Part shown: positions 16,258 to 23,770 of the stretch, one piece after another | Numbering within the stretch: the stretch's first letter is position 1 | How the letters are laid out: each line of letters opens with the position of its first letter | Source of the DNA: Clostridiales bacterium UBA1316 | GTDB lineage: Bacteria; Bacillota; Clostridia; Oscillospirales; Oscillospiraceae | Direction: 5' to 3' | NCBI GenBank assembly: GCA_002307055.1 | Contig: DBTM01000012.1 | Coordinates: 1,271 to 54,977, forward strand | Length of the DNA stretch: 53,707 nucleotides | Notes under the pieces: generated by a model | What the model was told of the DNA's origin: nothing | The model's input: only the letters and a program-made list of their open reading frames with translations | The model's database searches: none | Program-made: the position numbers and the translations under genes

Positions 16258-16686
16258 ATGAAAACTCAAACGCAATTAACGGTACGATACGCTGAGACGG
16301 ATCAGATGGGTATCGTGCACCATTCTAATTACGCTATTTGGTTTGAAGCCGGGAGAACGGATTTTTTAAAAAATACCGGTGTGTCATACGCCGAGGTTGA
16401 AGCACGGGGGGTGATGATGCCGCTTTATGAGCTCACCTGCCGGTATATCAGCCCCGCGAAATATGAGGACGAGATCACCGTGATCACGCGCCTTAAAGCA
16501 CTCTCACGCGTGCGCATCATCTTATCCTATGAGGTCGTGAACAGGAAGACAAACACGCTGCTGGCCGCAGGGGAAACGGCACAGGCGTTTACGGACCGCG
16601 CCCTGAAGCCGCTCAATGCCGAGAGGGCTATCCCAGAAATCTACGCGATGATCAAGGCAAATGGCGGTAATTCTGATGGAAATTAA
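16258..16686 (+). CDS. Acyl-CoA thioesterase, YbgC/FadM (4HBT) family
   Basis: 142 residues with a single hot-dog domain. The motif RYAETDQMGIVHHSNYAIWFE contains the catalytic Asp and the downstream His-x-x-Tyr of the YbgC/4-hydroxybenzoyl-CoA thioesterase group, and GRTDFLKNTGVSY follows as in the family. It hydrolyses acyl-CoA or aryl-CoA thioesters in the cytosol. The ATG follows AAGGAGAATTTT. Its last codons overlap the start of the ketopantoate reductase-like gene, so the two are co-translated. Confidence 0.88.
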   Translation: MKTQTQLTVRYAETDQMGIVHHSNYAIWFEAGRTDFLKNTGVSYAEVEARGVMMPLYELTCRYISPAKYEDEITVITRLKALSRVRIILSYEVVNRKTNTLLAAGETAQAFTDRALKPLNAERAIPEIYAMIKANGGNSDGN

Positions 16687-17590
16687 AACAGTGTCTCTCA
16701 TCGGCCTGGGCGCGCTGGGCGTTTTGTTCGGGCAGCAGATTTCAAAATGCATCGGCGGAAACCTGAAAATCATCGCCGACGGCGAGCGGGTCAAGCGCTA
16801 CAGAAATGAAGGCGTTTACTGCAACGGCGCGCGCTGTGCGTTCGATTACGTGACACCGGAGGAAAAATGCCCGCCGGCTGATCTTATTTTAATCGCCGTT
16901 AAATTCAACGGGCTTTCCGACGCGGTCGCGGCGATTGCCAATCACGTCGGGACGGAGACGATTATCCTCTCGCTGCTCAACGGCATCAGCAGCGAGGAGA
17001 TCATCAGCCGCGTGTACGGCAGGGACAGGGTATTGCCGTGCGTTGCGTACGGCATGGACGCCGTCAAGACCGGCAGCAGCCTGACCTATCAAAACGCAGG
17101 CAATTTAAGCTTCGGCGACTTTGAGCCCGGAGTCGTATCGGAAAAAGTCAAGACCGTCGGGCGCTTCTTCACGAAGGCCGGAATCGCACACGAAATATCC
17201 GAGGATACCCGCAAGAAGCAGTGGAGCAAATTTATGCTCAACGCCGGTATCAACCAGGTAACCGCCGTTTATCTGTGCGATTATGCGGGCGTCCAGCGCG
17301 AAGGGCTTGTCCGTGATCTTATGATCGCCGCAATGCGGGAGGTCGCCGCACTGGCTGAGAAAGAACATATCCTGCTCACCCAGCAGGATATCGATTATTG
17401 GCTGAAAATCATGGACAGCCTCAACCCCCTCGGCAAAACCTCCATGCAGCAGGACGCCGAAGCCCGCCGCTTCAGCGAGGTCGAAATGCTCGGCGGCACC
17501 GTTCTGGCACTGGGCGAGAAACACGGCCTTCCGACACCGGTGAACCGGCTGCTGTACGACAAGCTTAAAGCGACGGAGAGCACATATTGA
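16676..17590 (+). CDS. Ketopantoate reductase (ApbA/PanE family)
   Basis: 304 residues. The NAD(P)-binding start is VSLIGLGALGVLFGQQI, and ADLILIAVKFNGLSDAV and LSLLNGISSEE follow as in 2-dehydropantoate 2-reductases. The C-terminal helical domain has KKQWSKFMLNAGINQVTA, where Lys and Asn are the catalytic pair of the family, and a final TPVNRLLYDKLKA. Reaction of classical members: ketopantoate + NADPH to pantoate in CoA synthesis. The start at 16676 overlaps the thioesterase gene by 11 bases. No panB or panC is near, and many paralogues act on other 2-keto acids, so no gene symbol is given. Confidence 0.85.
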   Translation: MEIKTVSLIGLGALGVLFGQQISKCIGGNLKIIADGERVKRYRNEGVYCNGARCAFDYVTPEEKCPPADLILIAVKFNGLSDAVAAIANHVGTETIILSLLNGISSEEIISRVYGRDRVLPCVAYGMDAVKTGSSLTYQNAGNLSFGDFEPGVVSEKVKTVGRFFTKAGIAHEISEDTRKKQWSKFMLNAGINQVTAVYLCDYAGVQREGLVRDLMIAAMREVAALAEKEHILLTQQDIDYWLKIMDSLNPLGKTSMQQDAEARRFSEVEMLGGTVLALGEKHGLPTPVNRLLYDKLKATESTY

Positions 17591-17610
17591 ACTGAAACTT
17601 GAAATATGTC

Positions 17611-17686
17611 GTAGCGGCGGGCTTCCACGCCCGCCCGTTCTCATCTGTTCGCCGGAGACGGGGCGGCGTGGAAGCCGCCCGCTACA
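17611..17686. repeat. G+C-rich inverted repeat (REP-like)
   Basis: GTAGCGGCGGGCTTCCACGC at the left is matched by the complement of GCGTGGAAGCCGCCCGCTAC at the right, with small differences. It is an imperfect palindrome of about 76 bases. This kind of short palindromic unit occurs many times in Clostridia genomes, usually between convergent genes, as here. Confidence 0.7.
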
Positions 17687-17719
17687 ACTATACAGGGTGA
17701 TGATGCATCTGCAGTTCTA

Positions 17720-17757
17720 AAAAGAGAAGGCCAGCTTTGGTGCTGACCTTCTCTTTT
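17720..17757. terminator. Bidirectional terminator between panE-like gene and liv operon
   Basis: AAAAGAGAAGG-C-CAGC pairs with GCTG-A-CCTTCTCTTTT. The A-run before the stem becomes a T-run on the other strand, so it can serve both convergent units. Confidence 0.85.
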
Positions 17758-17774
17758 GGGCTGTATATTTTGTG

Positions 17775-18485
17775 TTACAGGCCCAGATATGCTTTTTTGA
17801 CGTAGTCGTTATCGAGGAGGTCGCAGCAGTGGCCTTCGAGGGCCATGCGGCCGTTTTCGAGGACGTAGGCGCGGTCGGCAATCTCCATGGATTGTTTGAC
17901 GTTCTGTTCCACGAGGAGGACGGTGATGCCTTGCTCTTTGAGCATCTTGACGATTTTAAAGACTTCGATCACCATGATGGGCGCGAGGCCGTAGCTCAGC
18001 TCATCGAAGAGGCACATTTTGGGGTTGGACATCAGGCCGCGCGCCATGGCGAGCATTTGCTTTTCGCCGCCGCTGAGCGTGGAGGCCATCTGCTTCTGCC
18101 GTTCTTTAAGCTTGGGGAACATCTCAAACATGCGGTCTATCGAAGCGTTTCTGCTTTTCCACATGTTCATGGGATACGCGCCCAGCTCGAGGTTTTCCCG
18201 GATGGACATATCGGGGAACAGGCGGCCGCCTTCCGGCAGATACGCAATGCCCTTTTCCATGACATTTTGGGGGGATATGCCGTCGATGCTCTGGCCCATG
18301 AAGAAAATGTGACCGGAGGCGGGCTTGACAAGGCCTGTGATGGCATTGAGGAGCGTTGTTTTGCCCGCGCCGTTCGCGCCGAGCAGGGCGACGATCTCCC
18401 CTTGCTCAACCTTTAAGGACACATCCCATAAAGCCTGAACATTACCGTAATAGCAATTGATTTTCTCAGCTTCAAGCATCGTCAT
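17775..18485 (-). CDS. livF: Branched-chain amino acid ABC transporter ATP-binding protein LivF
   Basis: 236 residues. Walker A is GANGAGKTT, the signature is LSGGEKQMLAMARGLM, and Walker B is MCLFDELSYGLAP followed by the H-loop region. The C-terminal KQSMEIADRAYVLENGRMALEG is typical of LivF, and the protein is shorter than LivG as usual. It energises import of leucine, isoleucine and valine or related amides together with LivG. The ATG at 18485 lies seven bases after AGGAGAG and one base after the livG stop. It is the last gene of the five-gene liv operon. Confidence 0.93.
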   Translation of the reverse strand: MTMLEAEKINCYYGNVQALWDVSLKVEQGEIVALLGANGAGKTTLLNAITGLVKPASGHIFFMGQSIDGISPQNVMEKGIAYLPEGGRLFPDMSIRENLELGAYPMNMWKSRNASIDRMFEMFPKLKERQKQMASTLSGGEKQMLAMARGLMSNPKMCLFDELSYGLAPIMVIEVFKIVKMLKEQGITVLLVEQNVKQSMEIADRAYVLENGRMALEGHCCDLLDNDYVKKAYLGL

Positions 18486-18486
18486 G

Positions 18487-19206
18487 TCAACACTCTCCTA
18501 GGTATACTTCGATGACTGTCTTGCTTGTGGATATCTCCTGGGGTGTACCCTCGGCAATCTTGGCACCGTGATGCAGAACCACAATACGGTCGCATATACT
18601 CATAATCGCCTTCATGACATGCTCGATCATGATAATCGTGATCCCGGACTGACGGATTTTTTTGACGAGCTCCATCGCTTCGGTCACCTCGGAGGGATTG
18701 AGACCGGCCATCATCTCATCGAGCAGCAGAAGCTTCGGCTGCGTGGCAAGCGCGCGGGCGACCTCAAGACGCTTTTGATGCGCCAGGGGAATGTCGGGCA
18801 CCATTTTGTCCCGCTGCTCGGTCAGGCCGACAAAATCAAGGACCTCATCCACGATTTTTGACGCCTGGGCCGCGGTCCGTCCTTTTTTTCCAAAGAGGGC
18901 ACCCATGAGCACGTTTTGGCGTACAGGCATACCGGCGAAATTTTTCGCGGCTTGGAACGACCGCCCGATGCCGAGGCGGCAGATTTGATTCGGCTTCATG
19001 CCGCTTATTTTTGTCCCGTTGAACTCGACGGTGCCTGAATCCATCTGGATTGCGCCGGAGATCAAATTGAAAAGCGTTGTTTTTCCGGCACCGTTGGGAC
19101 CGATTAACCCCAGGATTTCTCCTTCATTGACGAAGAAGTCGACCTGCGAAACGGCAGCGAGGCCTCCGAAGGATTTATTCAGACCGTTTGCCTCAAGTAT
19201 CCGCAT
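18487..19206 (-). CDS. livG: Branched-chain amino acid ABC transporter ATP-binding protein LivG
   Basis: 239 residues. It starts with NGLNKSFGGLAAVSQVDFFV, then Walker A GPNGAGKTTLFNLISG, the LivG-specific stretch GIGRSFQAAKNFAGMPVRQNVL and Walker B LLLLDEMMAGLNPSE. The signature region is unusual: where most LivG proteins have LSYGQQRRLE it reads IPLAHQKRLEVARALA. The gene overlaps the end of livM by 14 bases, so translation is coupled. Confidence 0.93.
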   Translation of the reverse strand: MRILEANGLNKSFGGLAAVSQVDFFVNEGEILGLIGPNGAGKTTLFNLISGAIQMDSGTVEFNGTKISGMKPNQICRLGIGRSFQAAKNFAGMPVRQNVLMGALFGKKGRTAAQASKIVDEVLDFVGLTEQRDKMVPDIPLAHQKRLEVARALATQPKLLLLDEMMAGLNPSEVTEAMELVKKIRQSGITIIMIEHVMKAIMSICDRIVVLHHGAKIAEGTPQEISTSKTVIEVYLGEC

Positions 19207-20347
19207 TTTTGCCGACCTCCTTTTTTGCTTTGCCGATTAAATATTTCATCAGTTGAACGGAGATCATAAAACCGACGATTCCGAACAGAAGGGGAAAAAC
19301 GAGTCCGCCGATGGCAACACCGCTCGAGGCTAATATCAGGTTAAAAGCGTATCCGAACGCTACAAAAATGCAGGTTGCGAGGACGACGATCATTTTTTTT
19401 GCGATACCGGTGATTTCTTTCATTGCCCCGACGAGGCCGTTCGGCAGGAATAAAATCGCCAGGACCATAATGGAGCCGAATATGATCATGTACCATTTCG
19501 GCCATTTTGTTGTCAGCTGCTCCTGAAGGATGGTAAAGATTACTGCACCGATAACGGGACCGAAAAAGTAGCCGGAACCGCCGAATATGACCATCAGGAC
19601 AGGCATGAAGGACATGAGCACATTGAACGCGATCGGGGGGTCAACATAAATCATCGTCGTCGCCTTCGCGGCGCCGACAGCGCCCATGGCAAAAGCAGTG
19701 CCCGCAAAAGCCAGGACCTTAACGACTGTGGTATTGACGCCAACATGAGAGGCGGCATCCTCACACTCGCCGATGCTCGTAAGCGCCATGCCGAACCTGG
19801 AACGTTTAACGAGATACGCAGCCAGGAGCAGGAGAACCAGAACGCCGAACATACAGTAGAACACGGTGACATAGTCAACGGGGACGACTGTCCGCCCGCG
19901 CGTACCCGAAAACTTGATTTCGTACCATAAAATCAGGCTCTGAAGCAGCAAAACGAGGCCAAAAGTGAAAATTGTAAAATACACGCCGTGCAGCCTTAAG
20001 GTGACGGCCCCGATGATGAGCGCCAGGGCGAAGCTGGCCGTACCGCCGATCAGCATGAGCACAGGCAGCGGCAGGTTCGCGCCAAACAAGGCGGAGGTGT
20101 AGATGCCCACACCAAAAAACGCCGCTGTCGCGAGAGAAATGTAGCCGGTCGGGCCTGAAAAAATATTCCAGCTGACGGACATGACAATATACATAAGAAC
20201 AGAAACGGATAACACAATGATATAAGAGGGCTGACTGCTCGCGTTGAAAAGCGGGAAAAAGCCCAATGCAATGAGGGCCAGAACGGTCACCGCCGGAGGT
20301 GCGATTTTTTTTAAGGTCAGGTCGCTCCCTGATTTAACAGAATTCAT
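19193..20347 (-). CDS. livM: Branched-chain amino acid ABC transporter permease LivM
   Basis: 384 residues. The core matches LivM: a helix with SVSWNIFSGPTGYISLATAAFFGVG, a cytoplasmic coupling segment RSRFGMALTSIGECEDAASHVGV and a last core helix ending LFLPNGLVGAMKEI. Usual LivM proteins stop soon after this point. Here about 75 more residues follow with two further hydrophobic segments (MIVVLATCIFVAFGYAFNLIL and VFPLLFGIVGFMISVQLM) and a basic tail. The extension is in frame and overlaps livG, so it is not an assembly artefact at the end of a contig. It pairs with LivH in the membrane. Confidence 0.92.
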   Translation of the reverse strand: MNSVKSGSDLTLKKIAPPAVTVLALIALGFFPLFNASSQPSYIIVLSVSVLMYIVMSVSWNIFSGPTGYISLATAAFFGVGIYTSALFGANLPLPVLMLIGGTASFALALIIGAVTLRLHGVYFTIFTFGLVLLLQSLILWYEIKFSGTRGRTVVPVDYVTVFYCMFGVLVLLLLAAYLVKRSRFGMALTSIGECEDAASHVGVNTTVVKVLAFAGTAFAMGAVGAAKATTMIYVDPPIAFNVLMSFMPVLMVIFGGSGYFFGPVIGAVIFTILQEQLTTKWPKWYMIIFGSIMVLAILFLPNGLVGAMKEITGIAKKMIVVLATCIFVAFGYAFNLILASSGVAIGGLVFPLLFGIVGFMISVQLMKYLIGKAKKEVGKNADT

Positions 20348-20351
20348 ATCA

Positions 20352-21215
20352 TTACCTCCCCAACAACCCTTTTGGCTTCACCAGCAGCAAAGCTAGAATA
20401 ATCATGTAATAAGCCACCATAGACAGGCTTGGCTCTATATAGCCAAAAATACTCCCGACAAAACCAAGGATTAAGCCGCCGATCATACTGCCGGGAATAC
20501 TGCCCATGCCGCCGAGCACAACGACAATCAGCGCGATAACGGTATACTGCATGCCCATATTCGTATTCACCTGGCTGTACATACTGATCAGGGAGCCGGC
20601 GATACCCGCGAGCATCGCGCCGATACCAAAGCAGATTGCCATCACTTTACTGATTTTAACACCCATCATGCCTGCCGCTGTGGGATCCTGACTGGCTGCC
20701 CTGATGGACTTTCCCATCCTCGAACGGGACAAAAAGATATAGAATAAAAAGCTGACCGCAAGGGCTAAAGCAAGGACGACGAGGCTGTTGGCGGGTGTTG
20801 TTGTCCCGGCGAATTTGACCGGGGTCTGCAAAAATTGGTACCCTCTGATGCTGGACCCCCATATCTGCATGGCGGCGTTTGATATAATGAACATCAGGCC
20901 AAAGGAAACCAGCATGGCATTACTCTCAAATACGCCGGCTGAGGGGGAGGATTTTTTCAACCCTCTGTAAATCGTAATATGAAGAAGAAAACCAATTAAA
21001 AAAGTCAGCGGACAGCATATGACAAGGGCCAGCAGCGGATGGATACCGGCGCTGGCCATAGCCCAGGTGAGGATAGCGGCCGTCATGATAAACTCACCGT
21101 GCGAGACATTCAGGATTTTGGCAACACCATACTGTAAGCTCAAGCCCATTGATATCAGCGCGTAGATACCGCCCATGATAAAACCGCTGATTACAATATT
21201 TACTACAGTAACCAT
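20352..21215 (-). CDS. livH: Branched-chain amino acid ABC transporter permease LivH
   Basis: 287 residues with about eight hydrophobic helices. The N-terminal GFIMGGIYALISMGLSLQYG and NVSHGEFIM are strongly diagnostic for LivH, as is RSRMGKSIRAASQDPTAAGMMG, the coupling loop. The C-terminus GSIFGYIEPSLSMVAYYMI and KPKGLLGR fit. It forms the translocation channel with LivM. The gene lies four bases upstream of livM and about 180 bases downstream of livK. Confidence 0.94.
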   Translation of the reverse strand: MVTVVNIVISGFIMGGIYALISMGLSLQYGVAKILNVSHGEFIMTAAILTWAMASAGIHPLLALVICCPLTFLIGFLLHITIYRGLKKSSPSAGVFESNAMLVSFGLMFIISNAAMQIWGSSIRGYQFLQTPVKFAGTTTPANSLVVLALALAVSFLFYIFLSRSRMGKSIRAASQDPTAAGMMGVKISKVMAICFGIGAMLAGIAGSLISMYSQVNTNMGMQYTVIALIVVVLGGMGSIPGSMIGGLILGFVGSIFGYIEPSLSMVAYYMIILALLLVKPKGLLGR

Positions 21216-21395
21216 ATATTAGCTCCTATCTGTGGATATCGGGAAATGGGTTTCCTTTTGAAGCACAGGCTGCCTAAGGCTTTGACCTTCTCATGAACCC
21301 CCTTAGACAGCCTGTACACCAATATTATAATTGAAATCAGTTAGAAGTTCGATTTAAGTTTGCTTGCGGGATAAAACCGTTATAGGCACGCTATA

Positions 21396-22706
21396 TTAAG
21401 CTGCCGGTGCCCAGTCCGGCTTCGGGTATTCGGGCGCGGCTGTTCTGTTCTTGCCGACGTCGATGACCTCAGGATAACCCTTCTGCCACTGGCCGACCTG
21501 TCCTTTATAGCAGGATGGATCAAGCTCGTTATCGACAAAGAACGTATCGCCCATAACTGTGGTGAAATGATTTTTCTGGATATAATCGATGATCGTTTTG
21601 TTGTCCAGTGTGCCGGTTTTTTCTATAGCCTGCTGCAGGACCTGCAGGCCGGTATAATACGCCAGATGGCCCCACCAGTCCATACCGAAGTTCGTATCGT
21701 CTTTATTGAACGCCTGAATCTTTTCGGCAAAGGCTTTGGCTTCCGGCGAGCTCTTGGTGTTCCAGGCACCTTCAAACATGATGCCTTCAACACCTGTGTC
21801 CCCGCCGCACGCCAGTTTGATCGAGTCAAAGCTGCCGCCAGGGCCGACAAGGAAAACTTTCGGGTTGTAATTCACGGATTTTGCAATGGCGATAGCCGGG
21901 TAGGTCTGACCGGGATAAGTGTACATAATAAACGCGTCCGCCCCGGAGGCTTTGGCATCATTGATAATCGGCGTCATATCCGCGATATCGGGCGGTACGG
22001 ATTTAACGGCTTTAACCTCAATACCGGCTGCTGCGAACGCCGGAACGGCTGCGCCGGAATACTCGATACCATGCGTATCCTGCACAAATACGATGTAGAC
22101 CGATTTGACGTTGTTTTCTTTAAAGATTTCAACCTGAGCGGGAATCTGAGTTTCCGAATAGTTAAGCACTGAGAAGAAATTCGGATATTTGGCAATGGAG
22201 GCCTTCAGGGTTGCGCTGCCGCCCTCGGCGCCAATCATCACGTAGCCGTATTGCGCAGCAATCGGAACTGCCGCGTTGAGGAACGCTGTGCTGACCGGAG
22301 GCAGGAGGAAATCAACTTTATCCTCAAGGATCAGCTTCTGATACAGCTGGGTCATCGTACCCATATCCGATGTATCATCATAGACGATCAGCTTGATTTT
22401 CATCTGCTTGCCGTATTCTTTAACCATGATGCCGCCGGCTTTATTGATTTCATCAACCCACATCCTGTAGCAGGGGCCGAAAGCCGTCTGATCAAAAAGC
22501 GCATAGACGCCGGTTTGAGACCGAACCGCGCCGATGACGATTTCTGTCTTATTAGGGTCAATCGTTTTGCCTGTAGATACTGAAGCGCTGGCTCCCGCCG
22601 TCGTTGCGGCAGGGGATGTCGCCGCGGGTGTCTGAGCGCATCCGGCGCACAGGACTAACACTAATAACGCTGCGATAAGTAATCTCGGCAAAGATTTCTT
22701 CATCAT
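21396..22706 (-). CDS. livK: Branched-chain amino acid-type substrate-binding lipoprotein LivK
   Basis: 436 residues. The N-terminus MMKKSLPRLLIAALLVLVLCAGC is a lipoprotein signal; the lipobox reads CAGC, with Cys rather than Leu at -3. A Ser/Thr/Ala-rich linker follows, then a type I periplasmic-binding fold starting EIVIGAVRSQTGVYALF with VDEINKAGG and LIVYDDTSD. It captures the ligand outside the membrane for LivHMGF. The ATG at 22706 is seven bases from GGGAGG; an upstream ATG in frame lacks a site. Ligand specificity (Leu/Ile/Val, urea-like or aromatic acid) cannot be told from sequence. Confidence 0.9.
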   Translation of the reverse strand: MMKKSLPRLLIAALLVLVLCAGCAQTPAATSPAATTAGASASVSTGKTIDPNKTEIVIGAVRSQTGVYALFDQTAFGPCYRMWVDEINKAGGIMVKEYGKQMKIKLIVYDDTSDMGTMTQLYQKLILEDKVDFLLPPVSTAFLNAAVPIAAQYGYVMIGAEGGSATLKASIAKYPNFFSVLNYSETQIPAQVEIFKENNVKSVYIVFVQDTHGIEYSGAAVPAFAAAGIEVKAVKSVPPDIADMTPIINDAKASGADAFIMYTYPGQTYPAIAIAKSVNYNPKVFLVGPGGSFDSIKLACGGDTGVEGIMFEGAWNTKSSPEAKAFAEKIQAFNKDDTNFGMDWWGHLAYYTGLQVLQQAIEKTGTLDNKTIIDYIQKNHFTTVMGDTFFVDNELDPSCYKGQVGQWQKGYPEVIDVGKNRTAAPEYPKPDWAPAA

Positions 22707-23049
22707 TATTAAACCTCCCAATTTTTTTGATGCCTTTTCCATCTGAATTCACACACGCTCGTTAAGACCTTATAACACCACTCCTTCACACACATATACT
22801 ATGCAACATACCGTAAAAGCAAAATTATCATGTATTCCATTTGTTTATATTAACAAATTATCGTTATATATTCAATATCAAATTCAATTATTTAGAGCAG
22901 TATGTAAATTTGACATAGCAAGCGGTATTTTAATGACTGCCTGCAGCTGAATTTTATCATTCGTCAATTATTATTTTAGATAATGCCGGTGCAGATATGC
23001 TTATCATTTTGTTTATCTTTACAGGGCAAATAATCAGCAATGTTAATTA
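22707..23049. promoter_or_regulatory. Control region upstream of livK, with a 7-bp dyad
   Basis: No gene is seen. The stretch is A+T-rich. ATTTGTT (22839-22845) and AACAAAT (22852-22858) form a perfect dyad with a 6-base centre, a candidate operator for the liv operon. No convincing sigma-A promoter pair could be fixed, and no T-box core is visible here. Confidence 0.4.
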
Positions 23050-23078
23050 TTTACATTTTCCTTAATTTGGCTTATTAT
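23050..23078 (+). promoter_or_regulatory. Promoter of the 47-residue acidic protein gene
   Basis: TTTACA (23050-23055), a 17-base spacer and TATTAT (23073-23078), 38 bases before the ATG, with AAGGAGG in between. Confidence 0.7.
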
Positions 23079-23115
23079 GAGGGTGACAGGATATTTTATT
23101 AAGGAGGTTACCATC

Positions 23116-23259
23116 ATGTACAAGCCAGACGACGAGAAATTAGAAGATGCTGTGGAGGATGCCTGCGTTTTACAAGAAAAAGACATCAACGAAACCGAGA
23201 CCCCGATCGATCAGCCTCCTGAAGCGCAAGAGGAACAGCCTGTCCAGGAAAGCGAGTAA
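23116..23259 (+). CDS. Small acidic protein, unknown function
   Basis: 47 residues, MYKPDDEKLEDAVEDACV then a Pro/Glu/Gln-rich tail ending QEEQPVQESE. It is strongly acidic, with one Cys and no membrane segment. A perfect AAGGAGG site eight bases upstream, a good promoter and a hairpin behind it argue that it is a real gene despite its size. I do not recognise the family. Low-complexity acidic tails of this kind occur in small Firmicutes proteins of unknown role. Confidence 0.6.
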   Translation: MYKPDDEKLEDAVEDACVLQEKDINETETPIDQPPEAQEEQPVQESE

Positions 23260-23271
23260 TACATAGCAAAC

Positions 23272-23310
23272 AAAGCCCCGTACGCTCCTTTTTGGTGACG
23301 TGCGGGGCTT
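23272..23310 (+). terminator. Hairpin after the acidic protein gene
   Basis: AAGCCCCGTACG pairs with CGTGCGGGGCTT (one G-U) around a 14-base loop. The following sequence is A/T-rich but not a pure T-run. Confidence 0.6.
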
Positions 23311-23348
23311 CAATAATTTCAGTATAATTTCTGCGTTCGAATTGGGTC

Positions 23349-23377
23349 TTGACGGAATTTGATTTTCGTGTTAGGGT
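23349..23377 (+). promoter_or_regulatory. Promoter of the T-box/alaA transcript
   Basis: TTGACG (23349-23354), 17 bases and TAGGGT (23372-23377), preceded by TG as an extended -10. It lies just before the start of T-box Stem I. Confidence 0.55.
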
Positions 23378-23399
23378 ATGTTTTAAATTCATATATAAA

Positions 23400-23737
23400 G
23401 GCTGTGACGAAAGAGAGTACCTGTTTTCAAACGCGCAGAGAGAAGATGGTAAAGAACAAAAGCGCAAGCGCTGCCGTTCTTGTGGTGTAAATCTTCGGGG
23501 AGAAAACAGCGAAGCAGTTTCTGAGCCTTGGACCGACAAACGAAATGCATAGCATTCTTTCGGGAGAAGGCTATACGTTTTTTGGAGGCTTCAACGGGAT
23601 TCCGGCCGTTATTTTGGAAGCGATCTGGAAAGGAGCTTGCTTTTTTCCGTATCGGCAGAGTGCAGAGATTTTCTCTGAATTTAGGTGGTAACACGAGTAA
23701 TTCGCCCTAAACCGGTTAACCGGTTTAGGGCTTTTTT
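23400..23737 (+). ncRNA. T-box riboswitch, probably alanine-specific
   Basis: Stem I base: GGCT (23400) with AGCC (23524), and GAAA with TTTC. The specifier loop has AGTA (23416-23419) on the 5' side and CGAAGCAG (23510-23517) on the other, above them CTGTTTTC pairs with GAAAACAG. The distal arm has AGAGAGAAGATGGT and returns with ATCTTC. The T-box bulge is GGTGGTAACACG with TGGT at 23686-23689. The antiterminator TTTAGG/CCTAAA competes with terminator GCCCTAAACCGG (23704) / CCGGTTTAGGGC plus T6. After GAA the codon GCA (23514-23516, Ala) is the natural specifier. TGGT predicts an A73 acceptor end, as in tRNA-Ala. The downstream gene makes alanine, which agrees. Confidence 0.85.
23704..23737 (+). 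terminator. T-box terminator
   Basis: GCCCTAAACCGG, loop TTAA, CCGGTTTAGGGC, then TTTTTT. Its 5' arm contains the bases needed for the antiterminator, so uncharged tRNA would prevent its formation. Confidence 0.9.
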
Positions 23738-23770
23738 ATATCCAATATTCCAAACGAGAGGGTGTTCGTT

